This document shows positions 26,750 through 37,208 of a stretch of DNA of 64,000 nucleotides, piece by piece; positions within the stretch are counted from its first letter, which is position 1, and every line of letters starts with the position of its first letter. A program made the position numbers and the translations under genes. Below the pieces are notes generated by a model, which saw nothing but the letters and a program-made list of their open reading frames with translations, had not been told where the DNA came from and ran no database searches. The stretch comes from Acinetobacter guillouiae CIP 63.46 (GTDB taxonomy: Bacteria; Pseudomonadota; Gammaproteobacteria; Pseudomonadales; Moraxellaceae), in contig NZ_KB849283.1 in NCBI RefSeq assembly GCF_000368145.1, positions 894,324 to 958,323 on the forward strand. The letters run 5' to 3'.

Positions 26750-27985
26750 ATGTCCGTTTTAGGTAACACAACCCCACGTGAAATCAAGAAATCGTCAAAG
26801 CTAGAGCATGTTTGCTACGACATTCGTGGACCAGTGTTACGAGCGGCCAATGAGATGGAAGAAGCCGGTCATAAAATTATTAAATTAAATATCGGTAACC
26901 CCGCCCCGTTCGGCTTTGAAGCCCCTCAAGAAATTATCAATGATGTGGCTTTAAATTTGCCTAATGCTGTCGGTTATACAGATTCAAAAGGGATCTTCCC
27001 TGCGCGTAAAGCCATCTGTCAGTATTATCAGCAAAAAGGTATCTTGGATTTACATGTCAAAGATGTGTATATCGGGAATGGTGTATCTGAACTGATCGTT
27101 ATGGCGATGCAAGGTTTATTGGATGATGGCGATGAAATGCTGGTTCCAATGCCGGATTACCCATTATGGACGGCAGCCGTAAATTTATCAGGTGGTACAG
27201 CGATTCACTATAAATGTGATGACCAAAACTACTGGTATCCTGATATGGCGGATATGGAAAGTAAAATCACCCCAAATACTCGTGGTATTGTGGTGATTAA
27301 CCCAAACAATCCAACGGGTTCAGTCTATCCGCGCCATGTTTTAGAACAGATTGTTGCATTGGCAAAAAAACATGATCTAATTTTATTTGCAGATGAAATT
27401 TACGACAAAATTGTTTATGACGGTATCGAACATGTCTCTGTTGCAGCATTAGCAGGAAACCATTTATGTGTTTCTTTTAATGGTTTATCTAAAGCCTATC
27501 GTATTGCAGGTTACCGTTCTGGTTGGATGGCGATTACGGGTGATAAGTCACGTGCAATGGATTACATTGAAGGCTTGGACATGCTTGCCTCTATGCGTTT
27601 ATGTGCCAACCACCAAGCCCAATATGCGATTCAAACCGCTTTAGGTGGCTATCAATCAATTAATGATTTGATCCGCCCAGGTGGTCGTTTATATGAACAA
27701 CGCAATATTGCTTGGGAAATGCTTAACGATATTCCTGGCGTGTCGTGCGTAAAACCAGAAGGTGCAATGTATTGTTTCCCTAGGCTGGATCCTGAAATCT
27801 ATCCAATTGAAGATGATGAAAAATTCATGTTAGATTTCCTCAAAGCTGAAAAAGTTTTACTGGTTCAAGGAACAGGTTTTAACTGGCCTACACCTGATCA
27901 TTTCCGTGTGGTATTCCTTCCTGCAGAAAATGAATTACGTGAAGCAATGAACCGCTTAAGTCGTTTCTTGGCAAAAATGCGTTAA
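26750..27985 (+). CDS. alaA: Alanine aminotransferase AlaA-type
   Basis: The 411-residue PLP enzyme is of the class I aminotransferase family. It opens with KLEHVCYDIRGPVLRAA and continues with KLNIGNPAPFGF, a hallmark of E. coli AlaA and its relatives, which make alanine from pyruvate and glutamate. Other motifs are NPNNPTGSVYP, FADEIYDKIVYD and the PLP lysine in FNGLSKAYRIAGYRSGW. The ATG at 26750 is preferred; a TTG at 26738 is four codons upstream. It is divergent from msrB and has its own terminator. Confidence 0.9.
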   Translation: MSVLGNTTPREIKKSSKLEHVCYDIRGPVLRAANEMEEAGHKIIKLNIGNPAPFGFEAPQEIINDVALNLPNAVGYTDSKGIFPARKAICQYYQQKGILDLHVKDVYIGNGVSELIVMAMQGLLDDGDEMLVPMPDYPLWTAAVNLSGGTAIHYKCDDQNYWYPDMADMESKITPNTRGIVVINPNNPTGSVYPRHVLEQIVALAKKHDLILFADEIYDKIVYDGIEHVSVAALAGNHLCVSFNGLSKAYRIAGYRSGWMAITGDKSRAMDYIEGLDMLASMRLCANHQAQYAIQTALGGYQSINDLIRPGGRLYEQRNIAWEMLNDIPGVSCVKPEGAMYCFPRLDPEIYPIEDDEKFMLDFLKAEKVLLVQGTGFNWPTPDHFRVVFLPAENELREAMNRLSRFLAKMR

Positions 27986-28010
27986 TCTTTATAAAGTAAA
28001 GATAAGCTCA

Positions 28011-28040
28011 AAAAGGCATTCAAAATTGAATGCCTTTTTT
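28011..28040 (+). terminator. Terminator of alaA
   Basis: AAAAGGCATTCA at 28011-28022 pairs with TGAATGCCTTTT at 28027-28038 around AAAT, followed by more T. Confidence 0.93.
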
Positions 28041-28290
28041 AATTGCTCAATTCATCTGTACAACTAAAAACTTAGTCATTGACGTTATATTGCACAACAT
28101 CTTCATTGAATGCTGAAAAAACGCACTGGCAAGCACTTTATCCAGTTTTAATAGTATGTAACTATAAATTTGAGTGATTATTTGAAAAATTACATTTTTA
28201 AATAAGTATGGGCAACAGCTCAGTATTTATATAGATTTAAAAACTGGTACAAAAAATGCTTATGACCAGAACAATGATTGAAAAGGATAG

Positions 28291-29352
<1,062 letters not shown>

Positions 29353-29354
29353 GT

Positions 29355-29390
29355 TTAATATTTGAATCAAGCTTAATACTTGAATCAAGT
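29355..29390 (+). repeat. Two tandem 18-bp units
   Basis: TTAATATTTGAATCAAGC (29355-29372) is repeated as TTAATACTTGAATCAAGT (29373-29390), directly after the ansB stop. It looks like local slippage duplication. Confidence 0.7.
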
Positions 29391-29428
29391 TTAAAACCAG
29401 CACAAAGTTTATCGTAAATACATTCATT

Positions 29429-29454
29429 AAATCGCCAAATTAATTTGGCGGTTT
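29429..29454. terminator. Bidirectional terminator between convergent genes
   Basis: A symmetric 26-base inverted repeat centred at 29441/29442 (ATCGCCAAATT/AATTTGGCGGT), with T-rich bases on the right and A-rich on the left. It could end both ansB and the minus-strand gene. Confidence 0.75.
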
Positions 29455-29479
29455 AATTTTATCTTGAATGAATAAATAC

Positions 29480-30826
29480 TTAATCCGCTGTTAAATCCAA
29501 TTGATCAAGGATATAAAGTGTATTGCCATCAATGATATTTTTATCGTGATCTAAATACTTTTGTTCCAATACCCCATCTGTTTCAGAAAAAGCATAATCA
29601 TCATCATTGAGTACTGCTAAGTGCTGTTCATCAATCACCCATAGACCTTCAATTTTATCGTGCGGATACTGTAACCGCGCAACCAAATCCACCACTAAGG
29701 TTTTTTCTACTGGGTAGATACCCTGTTGAGCCAGACCACTCCAGCCTGCTGTTAACACATATTGTTCTAGGGTTTGTTCCGCTATCAACAGACCGAATTG
29801 TTCATCTTGCCGAATCGTTGAACTTGGCTTTAGCTTTTCCAAATCAGTGGCATGTTGCAGATTGATTTTATAAATCCGTTTAAATGCTTGAGGATTATCT
29901 TTATAGAAATCATCATCACGTTCTGCGACTAGAAATTGCGTGGAACTCAAGGCTGTAATTGCTGTATTTGAATAGGTCTTTGCACCCCCTTCTTGTTGAT
30001 ACAAATACTGAGAAACGACTTTGCTTTCTAAATCAATCATCACAATACGCACAAGATCTGATTTGCTTACTGAAGCATCGGGATTGCTCATGGTGGATTG
30101 CATGATGCCCACCAGCTTTTTTTGATCGGGTGTAATGGTTAAACCTTCCATTCCTCGATTCTGGCGTCTATTGGCATATTCTTGAGGTAATAAATAACCC
30201 GATGTTCTGCGCTCATCTAAAACATAGGCATTGATACGATCAATTTCTAGCCCATCTGCATTAATATGCACAATATGAGGACCATATTCATCGCTGACCC
30301 AAAAAGTACCATCTTTGAGTGCAACCAAACCTTCAGCATCCAATCCAAATTCATCTGTCCCTATGGCTAATTTCTTTCCATCTTGGTCATAGGCAATTTC
30401 TTTACTTGCGCCAAAATGCTGATTAGGCAAACCTGTAATATTTCTGCCCATTGGATCTTTTAATAAAATTTCTTTTATTTTCTGAATAGTTCCATCTTTT
30501 TTTAACTCAAATAATCCAATTTTAGGGGTATAGTCAGGATCTAAAAAGATTTTGCCATGATCCTGATTGACGTTATACGTGGTATTCGGCCCACGATCTG
30601 TAAGTGCATAGAATTGATACTTTTCTGTAGGGTGAGCTGAAATTTCTGAACCAAACCCACCACAACGAACCTCGATAAAATGGCCGGGTTTTGCACCATC
30701 AGGAATATTGTGAATGTTTAAAACCTCATAAGGTAAACGCACGCCTTGGCTAAATTTTTTATAAAGCTGAAGATCTGTGTCAATATTGCTTAGGTTGATA
30801 TGCTGTTCAGAAGACAATAAGTCCAT
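29480..30826 (-). CDS. Phytase-like/esterase-like beta-propeller protein
   Basis: The 448-residue protein matches the bacterial phytase-like domain pattern. Examples are GFGSEISAHPT, FYALTDRGPN, GLDAEGLVALKDGTFWVSDEYGP, NRGMEGLTITPDQKKLVG and the C-terminal IEGLWVIDEQHLAVLNDDDYAF. Acidic loops like these bind calcium in related proteins. Most family members are exported, but this one starts MDLLSSEQHINLSN with no visible signal peptide. The substrate is unknown; the name reflects fold only. Single gene. Confidence 0.8.
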   Translation of the reverse strand: MDLLSSEQHINLSNIDTDLQLYKKFSQGVRLPYEVLNIHNIPDGAKPGHFIEVRCGGFGSEISAHPTEKYQFYALTDRGPNTTYNVNQDHGKIFLDPDYTPKIGLFELKKDGTIQKIKEILLKDPMGRNITGLPNQHFGASKEIAYDQDGKKLAIGTDEFGLDAEGLVALKDGTFWVSDEYGPHIVHINADGLEIDRINAYVLDERRTSGYLLPQEYANRRQNRGMEGLTITPDQKKLVGIMQSTMSNPDASVSKSDLVRIVMIDLESKVVSQYLYQQEGGAKTYSNTAITALSSTQFLVAERDDDFYKDNPQAFKRIYKINLQHATDLEKLKPSSTIRQDEQFGLLIAEQTLEQYVLTAGWSGLAQQGIYPVEKTLVVDLVARLQYPHDKIEGLWVIDEQHLAVLNDDDYAFSETDGVLEQKYLDHDKNIIDGNTLYILDQLDLTAD

Positions 30827-30936
30827 ATGCCAATCTCATTTTTTAATATTCTGATTATTTTCTATCATGAAATCAGATAAACCACAGTAAAAGAAATGCG
30901 ATAAACTGTATAAATACACATTCAAAGTCAGTATAA

Positions 30937-31476
30937 ATGAAAAGATTTTTTGCCCTATCACTGATTGTTTGTTCTGCATCACTACAATTGGCATATGCTG
31001 GGACGACGTTGAAAAAAGTTTCTGAGTGTCAGAGTGATTATTTTAATGGCGATTATTGTTCTAAAGCCAACCTTGCCAAATACAAAAATGCGCTTAAATC
31101 AATGCAGCCTAATTTTGATAAAAAATATATTTTACTCAATACGGGAACTTCAGATTCTTTAGAAATGGTTGCTATAGATACCCAAACAGGGATTGTCTAT
31201 CCACTCAATTATCAGTTCACGGGTTGGGAAGATAATGAAGGCAATGTCAAAAAGAAGCCCACTTATACATTTGGATTGAATGACGCCAAATTATGCTTAA
31301 TGGGTTCGCAATTCGATGGTGATCATCCTGGCACACATGAAACTTATAGCAATATCAAAAATTGTTTTAGCATCAGTCATCAATATGGCCATACAAAATT
31401 TGAATCAAATTACGATGATCAGGTTCAATATAACTATGATAACAAAAGCAAAACGTGGAAGCCTTATTCGCGTTAA
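30937..31476 (+). CDS. Secreted hypothetical protein with conserved-looking cysteines
   Basis: This 179-residue protein has a signal peptide (MKRFFALSLIVCSASLQLAYA). The mature part has four cysteines, in SECQSDYF, DYCSKANL, AKLCLMGS and KNCFSIS, consistent with two periplasmic disulfides. The middle has FTGWEDNEGNV, and the C-terminus is Tyr- and Lys-rich. No family is recognised. A terminator shared with tsaD follows. Confidence 0.72.
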   Translation: MKRFFALSLIVCSASLQLAYAGTTLKKVSECQSDYFNGDYCSKANLAKYKNALKSMQPNFDKKYILLNTGTSDSLEMVAIDTQTGIVYPLNYQFTGWEDNEGNVKKKPTYTFGLNDAKLCLMGSQFDGDHPGTHETYSNIKNCFSISHQYGHTKFESNYDDQVQYNYDNKSKTWKPYSR

Positions 31477-31491
31477 ATTTTAAATCCAAAA

Positions 31492-31511
31492 AAAGAGGCT
31501 TTCGCCTCTTT
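31492..31511. terminator. Bidirectional terminator (hypothetical gene and tsaD)
   Basis: AAAGAGGC at 31492-31499 pairs with GCCTCTTT at 31504-31511 around TTTC, with A-rich left and T-rich right flanks. Confidence 0.85.
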
Positions 31512-31542
31512 GTTAAATTTAACAATCCGTTCAATATCAGAC

Positions 31543-32559
31543 TTAAACTAATTCAGGTTTCGTCAATTCAGTCATTGGCCAACGTGGTGTTGTCGTCACC
31601 GATAAACCATCTTTTTGTCCAGCTTTTAAACGCTGATAACCTGCAAACGCTATCATTGCGCCATTATCTGTACACAAAGCAGGTTCTGCATAATAAACCG
31701 TTGCTTTAATTTTAGCTAAATCTGCTTCTAAACGCTCTCTTAAACGTTTATTGGCACTGACACCGCCCGCAATCACCAACCGTCTTAAACCCGACTGTTT
31801 TAATGCTTTAATCGACTTTTTAACCAAAGTATCCACCAAAGCTTCTTGGAATGAAGCTGCAATATCTGCATCACGTTGTTCTTCACCTAATTTTTTTAAC
31901 TGCACTGAAACAGCAGTTTTTAGACCACTAAATGAAAAATCTAGCCCTTGATGCAACATTGGACGTGGAAATTCAAAAGCATTTTTGTCACCTTGTTCCG
32001 CCAATTTTGAAATATTTGGACCACCCGGATAAGGTAATTTCAACATTTTTGCGACTTTATCAAAAGCTTCACCAGCGGCATCGTCAATCGACTCACCTAG
32101 AATTTCGTACTCACCTATTGCATGTGCTGCCATCAATTGAGTGTGTCCACCTGACACTAATAATGCGACAAACGGAAATTCAGGTGGATTTTCGGATAAT
32201 AATGGAGCAAGCATATGACCTTCCATATGATGCACGCCAATCGCGGGTTTATTCAGCGCAAAAGCCAAGGTGCGACCAAATAATGCCCCTGTCATCAGTG
32301 CACCCATTAAGCCAGGGCCGCGCGTATACGCCACTGCATCGATCTCTGATTTTTTCACACCGCTTTGCTCAAGAAGTTGATTAATCAAAGGAATTAACTT
32401 CCGAACATGATCACGAGAAGCCAACTCAGGAACGACACCACCATACTCTGCATGCAATTTAATTTGACTATATAACACCTGTCCTCTTAAGCCGACTTCA
32501 TTGTCATAGAGCGCTAATCCTGTTTCATCACATGAAGTTTCTAAGCCCAGAACGATCAT
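31543..32559 (-). CDS. tsaD: tRNA N6-adenosine threonylcarbamoyltransferase
   Basis: TsaD, with TsaB and TsaE, transfers threonylcarbamoyl to A37 of tRNAs reading ANN codons. The 338-residue protein begins [18 protein letters not shown], has the metal-binding [12 protein letters not shown], the GGHTQLM loop, and [15 protein letters not shown]. The ATG at 32559 gives the family start; eight upstream codons in frame are excluded. It is divergent from rpsU, the usual arrangement in gammaproteobacteria (rpsU-dnaG-rpoD macromolecular synthesis region). Confidence 0.97.
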   Translation of the reverse strand: MIVLGLETSCDETGLALYDNEVGLRGQVLYSQIKLHAEYGGVVPELASRDHVRKLIPLINQLLEQSGVKKSEIDAVAYTRGPGLMGALMTGALFGRTLAFALNKPAIGVHHMEGHMLAPLLSENPPEFPFVALLVSGGHTQLMAAHAIGEYEILGESIDDAAGEAFDKVAKMLKLPYPGGPNISKLAEQGDKNAFEFPRPMLHQGLDFSFSGLKTAVSVQLKKLGEEQRDADIAASFQEALVDTLVKKSIKALKQSGLRRLVIAGGVSANKRLRERLEADLAKIKATVYYAEPALCTDNGAMIAFAGYQRLKAGQKDGLSVTTTPRWPMTELTKPELV

Positions 32560-32704
32560 TAAATTGCCTTTTACCCATTTCAAAATATTGCTAAAGCTAT
32601 TATAGACTTGTGGTATGAGATGTAAATGAGTAAAATACTGACCTTCACTTGTGATCTAGGGTAATTCGACCCTGATCTTATCCATAACTTAATGAGGATT
32701 CTTC

Positions 32705-32920
32705 ATGCCACAAGTTAAATTGAAAGAAGGCGAACCAGTAGACGTAGCTATCCGTCGTTTCAAACGTTCATGCGAAAAAGCTGGTGTTTTAGCTGATGTT
32801 CGTAAACGTGAATTCTACGAGAAACCTACTCAAGAACGTAAACGTAAAAAAGCTGCTGCTGTTAAACGCTACCAAAAGAAATTGGCGCGTGAATCAGTAC
32901 GTACTACTCGCCTTTACTAA
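32705..32920 (+). CDS. rpsU: 30S ribosomal protein S21
   Basis: The 71-residue basic protein starts [19 protein letters not shown] and has the central [23 protein letters not shown] and a Lys/Arg-rich tail, matching S21 over its full length. S21 helps the 30S subunit recognise mRNA. AATGAGGA precedes the ATG. It is followed 38 bp later by a yqeY-type gene. Confidence 0.98.
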
Positions 32921-32958
32921 GATTAATTTGTGATTGATTGACTCACCTGGACAGATAA

Positions 32959-33405
32959 ATGACTACTTTAAAAAACCAAATAACTGATGTTTTAAAAGCA
33001 ACAATGCGTGCTAAAGAAATGGGTAAGTTAACGGTAATTCGTGGTCTACAGGCAGCAATCAAGCAAATCGAAGTCGATGAGCGCATAGAGCTTGACGATA
33101 CTCAGGTTCTTGCGGTCATTGAAAAGCAAATCAAACAACGTAAAGAATCGGTCAAAGCCTTTGAAGGTGCAGGCCGTGAAGATTTAGCTAGTAAAGAACA
33201 AGCCGAAATTGAGGTGTTATCTCAGTTTCTACCTGAAGCTATGTCAGAGGACGAGCTTGATTCTCTCATTGCGCAAACTATTACTGCGCAAGGTGCAACT
33301 AGCATGAAAGATATGGGTAAGGTGATGAATTCTCTACGTCCGATCATAGCCGGACGTGCCGATCCAGCACAAGTTTCTGCAAAAATTAAAGCAAAACTTG
33401 GCTAA
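32959..33405 (+). CDS. yqeY: GatB/YqeY-domain protein
   Basis: This 148-residue protein begins with LKNQITDVLKATMRAKE and continues with RGLQAAIKQIEVDERIEL, KQIKQRKESVKAFEGAGREDL and SQFLPEAMSEDEL, all typical YqeY. It shares the tRNA-binding tail domain of GatB amidotransferase; its precise role is unknown. The rpsU-yqeY order is widely conserved. In many relatives dnaG follows, but here the next genes are on the minus strand. Confidence 0.93.
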   Translation: MTTLKNQITDVLKATMRAKEMGKLTVIRGLQAAIKQIEVDERIELDDTQVLAVIEKQIKQRKESVKAFEGAGREDLASKEQAEIEVLSQFLPEAMSEDELDSLIAQTITAQGATSMKDMGKVMNSLRPIIAGRADPAQVSAKIKAKLG

Positions 33406-33511
33406 ACCCAACGTTCTTAAATCTGAATTTCTGTTTGATTTGGTCTATTTAACAACTTAAATAAAAATTATTTTGCAATGAAATAGTTTCTTGTTAAATA
33501 GCCCAAAATCG

Positions 33512-34090
33512 TCAATCTACAATATCACTTAATTTATTTTCTATTTGATAATGGCAAATATCTCTAAAGCCACCATCGACTGGATTCCGTACAGATTGAT
33601 ATTGAATATTTTTAAGTAAAAACCCAGCTTTTTCACATAATTTTCGTGCCAATATATTTTCTGCATCGACATAAGCATTTAAACCGACAAAATTCCATTT
33701 CGAAAATAAACTACTTACAAATAGTATTAGCGCTTGTGACATGTAGCCTTTTTGCTTAAATTTTGAGTTTCCCCAAAACCCAATAGATGCAGTATTTTGC
33801 AACCAATCAATTTCATGGATATCGACCACCCCTAAAAGATCATCAGTTTCTTTTAAACGGATAATAAATACAAAGTTCTCTTTATTTAACAACGCCACCA
33901 AACGAGATTGGCAAAATGCCATTGAAGCATGCAAATTAGGTTCTTCCAATGCCCATACTAAACTTGCAGGAAACTTTCTAAGCTCGGTTAAGCTATTTGT
34001 TATTGCGCTATATAAATCTTCAGCATCAGATACTTGAATGATGTTGAGAACAATTTGCTCATTCTCAATTTGAAATTGGCTAAAATCCAT
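33512..34090 (-). CDS. GNAT-family N-acetyltransferase (RimJ/RimL type)
   Basis: The 192-residue protein fits the RimJ/RimL-like acetyltransferase pattern: DLLGVVDIHEIDW, a bulge GFWGNSKFKQKGYMSQAL that contacts acetyl-CoA, LNAYVDAENILARKLCEKAGF, and a late YQSVRNPVDGGFRD. The acceptor substrate is unknown. Single gene, AT-rich like its surroundings. Confidence 0.82.
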   Translation of the reverse strand: MDFSQFQIENEQIVLNIIQVSDAEDLYSAITNSLTELRKFPASLVWALEEPNLHASMAFCQSRLVALLNKENFVFIIRLKETDDLLGVVDIHEIDWLQNTASIGFWGNSKFKQKGYMSQALILFVSSLFSKWNFVGLNAYVDAENILARKLCEKAGFLLKNIQYQSVRNPVDGGFRDICHYQIENKLSDIVD

Positions 34091-34128
34091 AAATAATATA
34101 GCTCAGATGTAAGATGTTAAAGATAACC

Positions 34129-34488
34129 CTATTTCAAATCACACTGAATATTATATTTTTTAAGTAACTGCATTTCAGGTGACAACATCACTTTATCAAT
34201 CACATTTTGTTTGGTCATAGATTGCGCTGATGGTGGGAGGTATTGACGATTTTCATCTGTCGTTTTATACATATCATCGACATATTTTTTAACAATGCCA
34301 CAGAATTGTGACTCTTGTTGCGGGTTAAACTGGCTCAATTTCGGATCTAGACTACGTAAAAAAAATTTCATATCTGCACTGTATTGTGCCGAAATACGCT
34401 CAACTTCTCGAACATAGCTTTCTGGTACTGCTGCAAATGTTGAGTGAGTATAGAAAAAAATGCTGAATGCGATTAAAATTTTCTTCAT
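34129..34488 (-). CDS. Small secreted hypothetical protein
   Basis: The start at 34488 gives 119 residues with a signal peptide (MKKILIAFSIFFYTHSTFA); the frame is open further upstream but without a sensible N-terminus. The mature protein has two cysteines (SQFCGIVKKYVDD and NIQCDLK) and looks helical. No family is recognised. It lies 150 bp downstream of the BepA-like gene in the same direction. Confidence 0.68.
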   Translation of the reverse strand: MKKILIAFSIFFYTHSTFAAVPESYVREVERISAQYSADMKFFLRSLDPKLSQFNPQQESQFCGIVKKYVDDMYKTTDENRQYLPPSAQSMTKQNVIDKVMLSPEMQLLKKYNIQCDLK

Positions 34489-34638
34489 GTGAATCAAATA
34501 CTTTATTATAACTTTAAGTGATTTTAGCTTAACCTGTTCAAGCAAGAATAGAAAGTAAATTTTCTTTAATGGCACATTTAAAATCACCCATTATTTTTTG
34601 TTTTTTAACTCAAGTTTTAAGTTCTTTAAATCAAGCTT

Positions 34639-36081
34639 TTAAATTTTTAACTTTCGTTCATCTTGCATCACTTTTAAGCGTGTATCGATACGGGCACTCA
34701 TCGCATTATTTTCTTTAGCTAAACGCTTGGCATGTAAAAGTGATTTAATTGCATTTTCTTCATCACCAGACCAATATTGAACTTCCGCCCTATTTCTCAG
34801 CACATTGACTGTACGCATTGGATTCTTTTTATCTAAATTTGCCGCTTGTTGTAACAATTGCCAGCCAATAATGTCCTTATTATTCTTATTCACAAAACGA
34901 TTGACCAATTGCTCGGCTTCTTTGGGCTTCTGCTGTCGAATATAAACTTCGGCTAATTTATAACTTAATGCGCGATTTTCTGGGGTTATGATTTGCTTAG
35001 TGATGATGGTTTGATAGGCATCATCTAATTTATTTCGCCCTAAATAAATATCAGTTTGAATCAAAGTGACCAAAGTATGTTCTGCGTTGACCTTCTTGGC
35101 TAAATTCAGCTGTGTTTGCGCATTGTCATAATCACCTTGCAGCAAATAAAACTCACTTAAAGCCAATAAACCCGCTAAATTATTCGATTGTGCTAAAGCC
35201 AGCAATTGACGGTCAGTGGCTTGCCCCGAAATCACTGCGGTATACCATTTAATAATATCAAAATCAGATTGCTGGGCACGAAAAGGAACTTTTGGAAATT
35301 GATTTGCCCTTAATCTTGCTTCACTCATACGCTCTGTTGTTAAGGGATGAGTTAACCAAAAATCAGGTAAAAAACTTAAACGACTGGTAGAACGATGCAT
35401 GGTTTCAAAGAAATCAGCCATACTTTCTGGGTCATATCCAGCCCCATACATAAACTGCATGCCGATCCGATCAGCTTCACGTTCTTGATTTCGGCTATAA
35501 CTGAGCTGCTTGTCCATCAATGCAGCTTGTGTACCCATCATCACCGCGCCACCAATATCACCATCCGCTTTGGACGCCAATGCAGCACCGACGATAATTC
35601 CTGCAAGCGCCAATAAACCTTGACCTTTAAATGCTTCCTGCGAACGGCTGTAATGACGTTGTGTGACATGGGCAATTTCATGTCCCATTACACTAGCAAC
35701 TTCATCCATATTACTTGAAGCTGTAATCATCCCACTATTTAAGGCAAACATGCCCCCAGGTACTGCAAATGCATTGATCTGAGCATCTTTGATCACCACC
35801 AAGCCTACTGGCTGTGAAAGCTGGGTCTGACTGAGAATTTTTGAAAAAACCAGCATAAACTGATCTTCCAGCCAAGGATCTTGCAGAACTGGCATTTGCT
35901 GTTGAACTTGACGATAAACTTTTTCACCAATGGTTTTTTCTTTTTGTTGATCAATAAATCCCACCCCACTGCCAATTTCAGGTACTTCAAATTGAGTACT
36001 ATTTTGAGTTTGCAGAAAATCATCAGCTGAGCTAATTGAAGTGCTTAAGCAGAGACAAAGGCTGAGGAAGGTCTTGTTCAA
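34639..36081 (-). CDS. M48-family periplasmic metalloprotease with TPR domain (BepA-like)
   Basis: The 480-residue protein has a signal peptide (MNKTFLSLCLCLSTSISSA) and an M48 domain. The zinc site is GHEIAH at about 133-138, with third ligand Glu202 in NQEREADRIGMQF. TPR-like repeats fill residues ~300-450. This is the architecture of BepA (YfgC), which assembles or degrades misfolded LptD and other outer-membrane proteins. Length (E. coli BepA 487) agrees. It probably acts in the periplasm with the BAM complex. Confidence 0.88.
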   Translation of the reverse strand: MNKTFLSLCLCLSTSISSADDFLQTQNSTQFEVPEIGSGVGFIDQQKEKTIGEKVYRQVQQQMPVLQDPWLEDQFMLVFSKILSQTQLSQPVGLVVIKDAQINAFAVPGGMFALNSGMITASSNMDEVASVMGHEIAHVTQRHYSRSQEAFKGQGLLALAGIIVGAALASKADGDIGGAVMMGTQAALMDKQLSYSRNQEREADRIGMQFMYGAGYDPESMADFFETMHRSTSRLSFLPDFWLTHPLTTERMSEARLRANQFPKVPFRAQQSDFDIIKWYTAVISGQATDRQLLALAQSNNLAGLLALSEFYLLQGDYDNAQTQLNLAKKVNAEHTLVTLIQTDIYLGRNKLDDAYQTIITKQIITPENRALSYKLAEVYIRQQKPKEAEQLVNRFVNKNNKDIIGWQLLQQAANLDKKNPMRTVNVLRNRAEVQYWSGDEENAIKSLLHAKRLAKENNAMSARIDTRLKVMQDERKLKI

Positions 36082-36208
36082 TTGATCATCCCAATTATTT
36101 TAATATTCTAAATATAACATTGAATTTAGTACAAATTCGCAATGAAGTGTTAGGGGGCTGTAAACATTTCTTATGTAATTTGCATTGTCAGCAAACATTC
36201 AACATCCA

Positions 36209-37174
36209 CTAGAAGTTTTCATTGACTAAATATCTTGGTGTGCGTTGTTCCAAAGCATCGACTAAATTTTGAAAAGCCAGTTCCGCCATTTTCTTGCGCG
36301 TCTCGGCAGTTGCTGAGCCGATATGCGGTAAAGTCACGACATTATCCAACTCAAACAATGGCGATTGTTGCAACGGTTCTTTTTGGTATACATCTAGACC
36401 CGCAGCAAAAATTTGACGGTTCTGTAAAGCTTCAGTTAATGCCTGTTCATCCACTACTGAACCACGCGCAATATTGACAAAAACAGCGTACTTTTGCATC
36501 AAGGCAAACTCTTGAGCACCGATTAATGCTTTAGATTGGCTATTTAAGTCTACTGCAACCACAACAAAATCAGCTTGTTTTAACAGTGCTTCAAGACTTT
36601 TATATTGTGCATTAAACTGTTGTGCAACTTCGATTTTTTCACGGCGATTATGATACAAAATATTCATATTAAAGCCATAAAATCCACGTCGTGCAATTGC
36701 TGCACCGATATGACCTAAACCGATTATTCCTAAAGTTTTACCAAAAATTTCTTGACCAAATTGTGTCGCATTGACTGTACGTTGCCACTCACCTTGTTTG
36801 GTCCAGTGATCTAGACTCGGTACTTTACGTGCGGCACTCATCAACAAAGTAAACGCTAAATCCGCAGTCGTTTCGGTTAATACGTGTGGTGTATTCGACA
36901 ACCAGATTTTCTTTTGATTTAAATAATCAACATCGTAATTATCATAGCCTACACTGACAGAGGAGATAATTTTTAATTTTTCTGCAGTGGCTATATTGCT
37001 TTCATTAATCAAACGACCCGCACCAATCATTGCGTCTGCATCAACAACCGCTTGACGAATTTGTGCATTGATATCGCCTTGCTTAGGATTCAATACAACC
37101 AACTGATATTTTTCTGCTAATTTTGCTTGAACTTCTGAGTCGATTTGACTAAATACAACCACTTTTTTATTCAT
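36209..37174 (-). CDS. D-2-hydroxyacid dehydrogenase (GhrB-like)
   Basis: This 321-residue NAD(P)-dependent enzyme reduces 2-oxoacids such as glyoxylate or hydroxypyruvate. The Rossmann motif is GIIGLGHIGAAIA. The substrate-contact SSVSVGYDNYD, catalytic Arg in NIARGSVVDE, Glu in DVYQKEP and His in LPHIGSAT are all present. After GHIG the sequence reads HNRREKIE; arginines after the second strand suggest NADPH use. The exact substrate is not fixed. Confidence 0.9.
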   Translation of the reverse strand: MNKKVVVFSQIDSEVQAKLAEKYQLVVLNPKQGDINAQIRQAVVDADAMIGAGRLINESNIATAEKLKIISSVSVGYDNYDVDYLNQKKIWLSNTPHVLTETTADLAFTLLMSAARKVPSLDHWTKQGEWQRTVNATQFGQEIFGKTLGIIGLGHIGAAIARRGFYGFNMNILYHNRREKIEVAQQFNAQYKSLEALLKQADFVVVAVDLNSQSKALIGAQEFALMQKYAVFVNIARGSVVDEQALTEALQNRQIFAAGLDVYQKEPLQQSPLFELDNVVTLPHIGSATAETRKKMAELAFQNLVDALEQRTPRYLVNENF

Positions 37175-37208
37175 ATCCCAGAAAACCTCTCAGTACAGAT
37201 CTTGAAAA

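Noticed and set aside
31932-32384. 150-codon plus-strand ORF inside tsaD
   Set aside because: It is antisense to a full tsaD; composition is His/Leu-rich noise.
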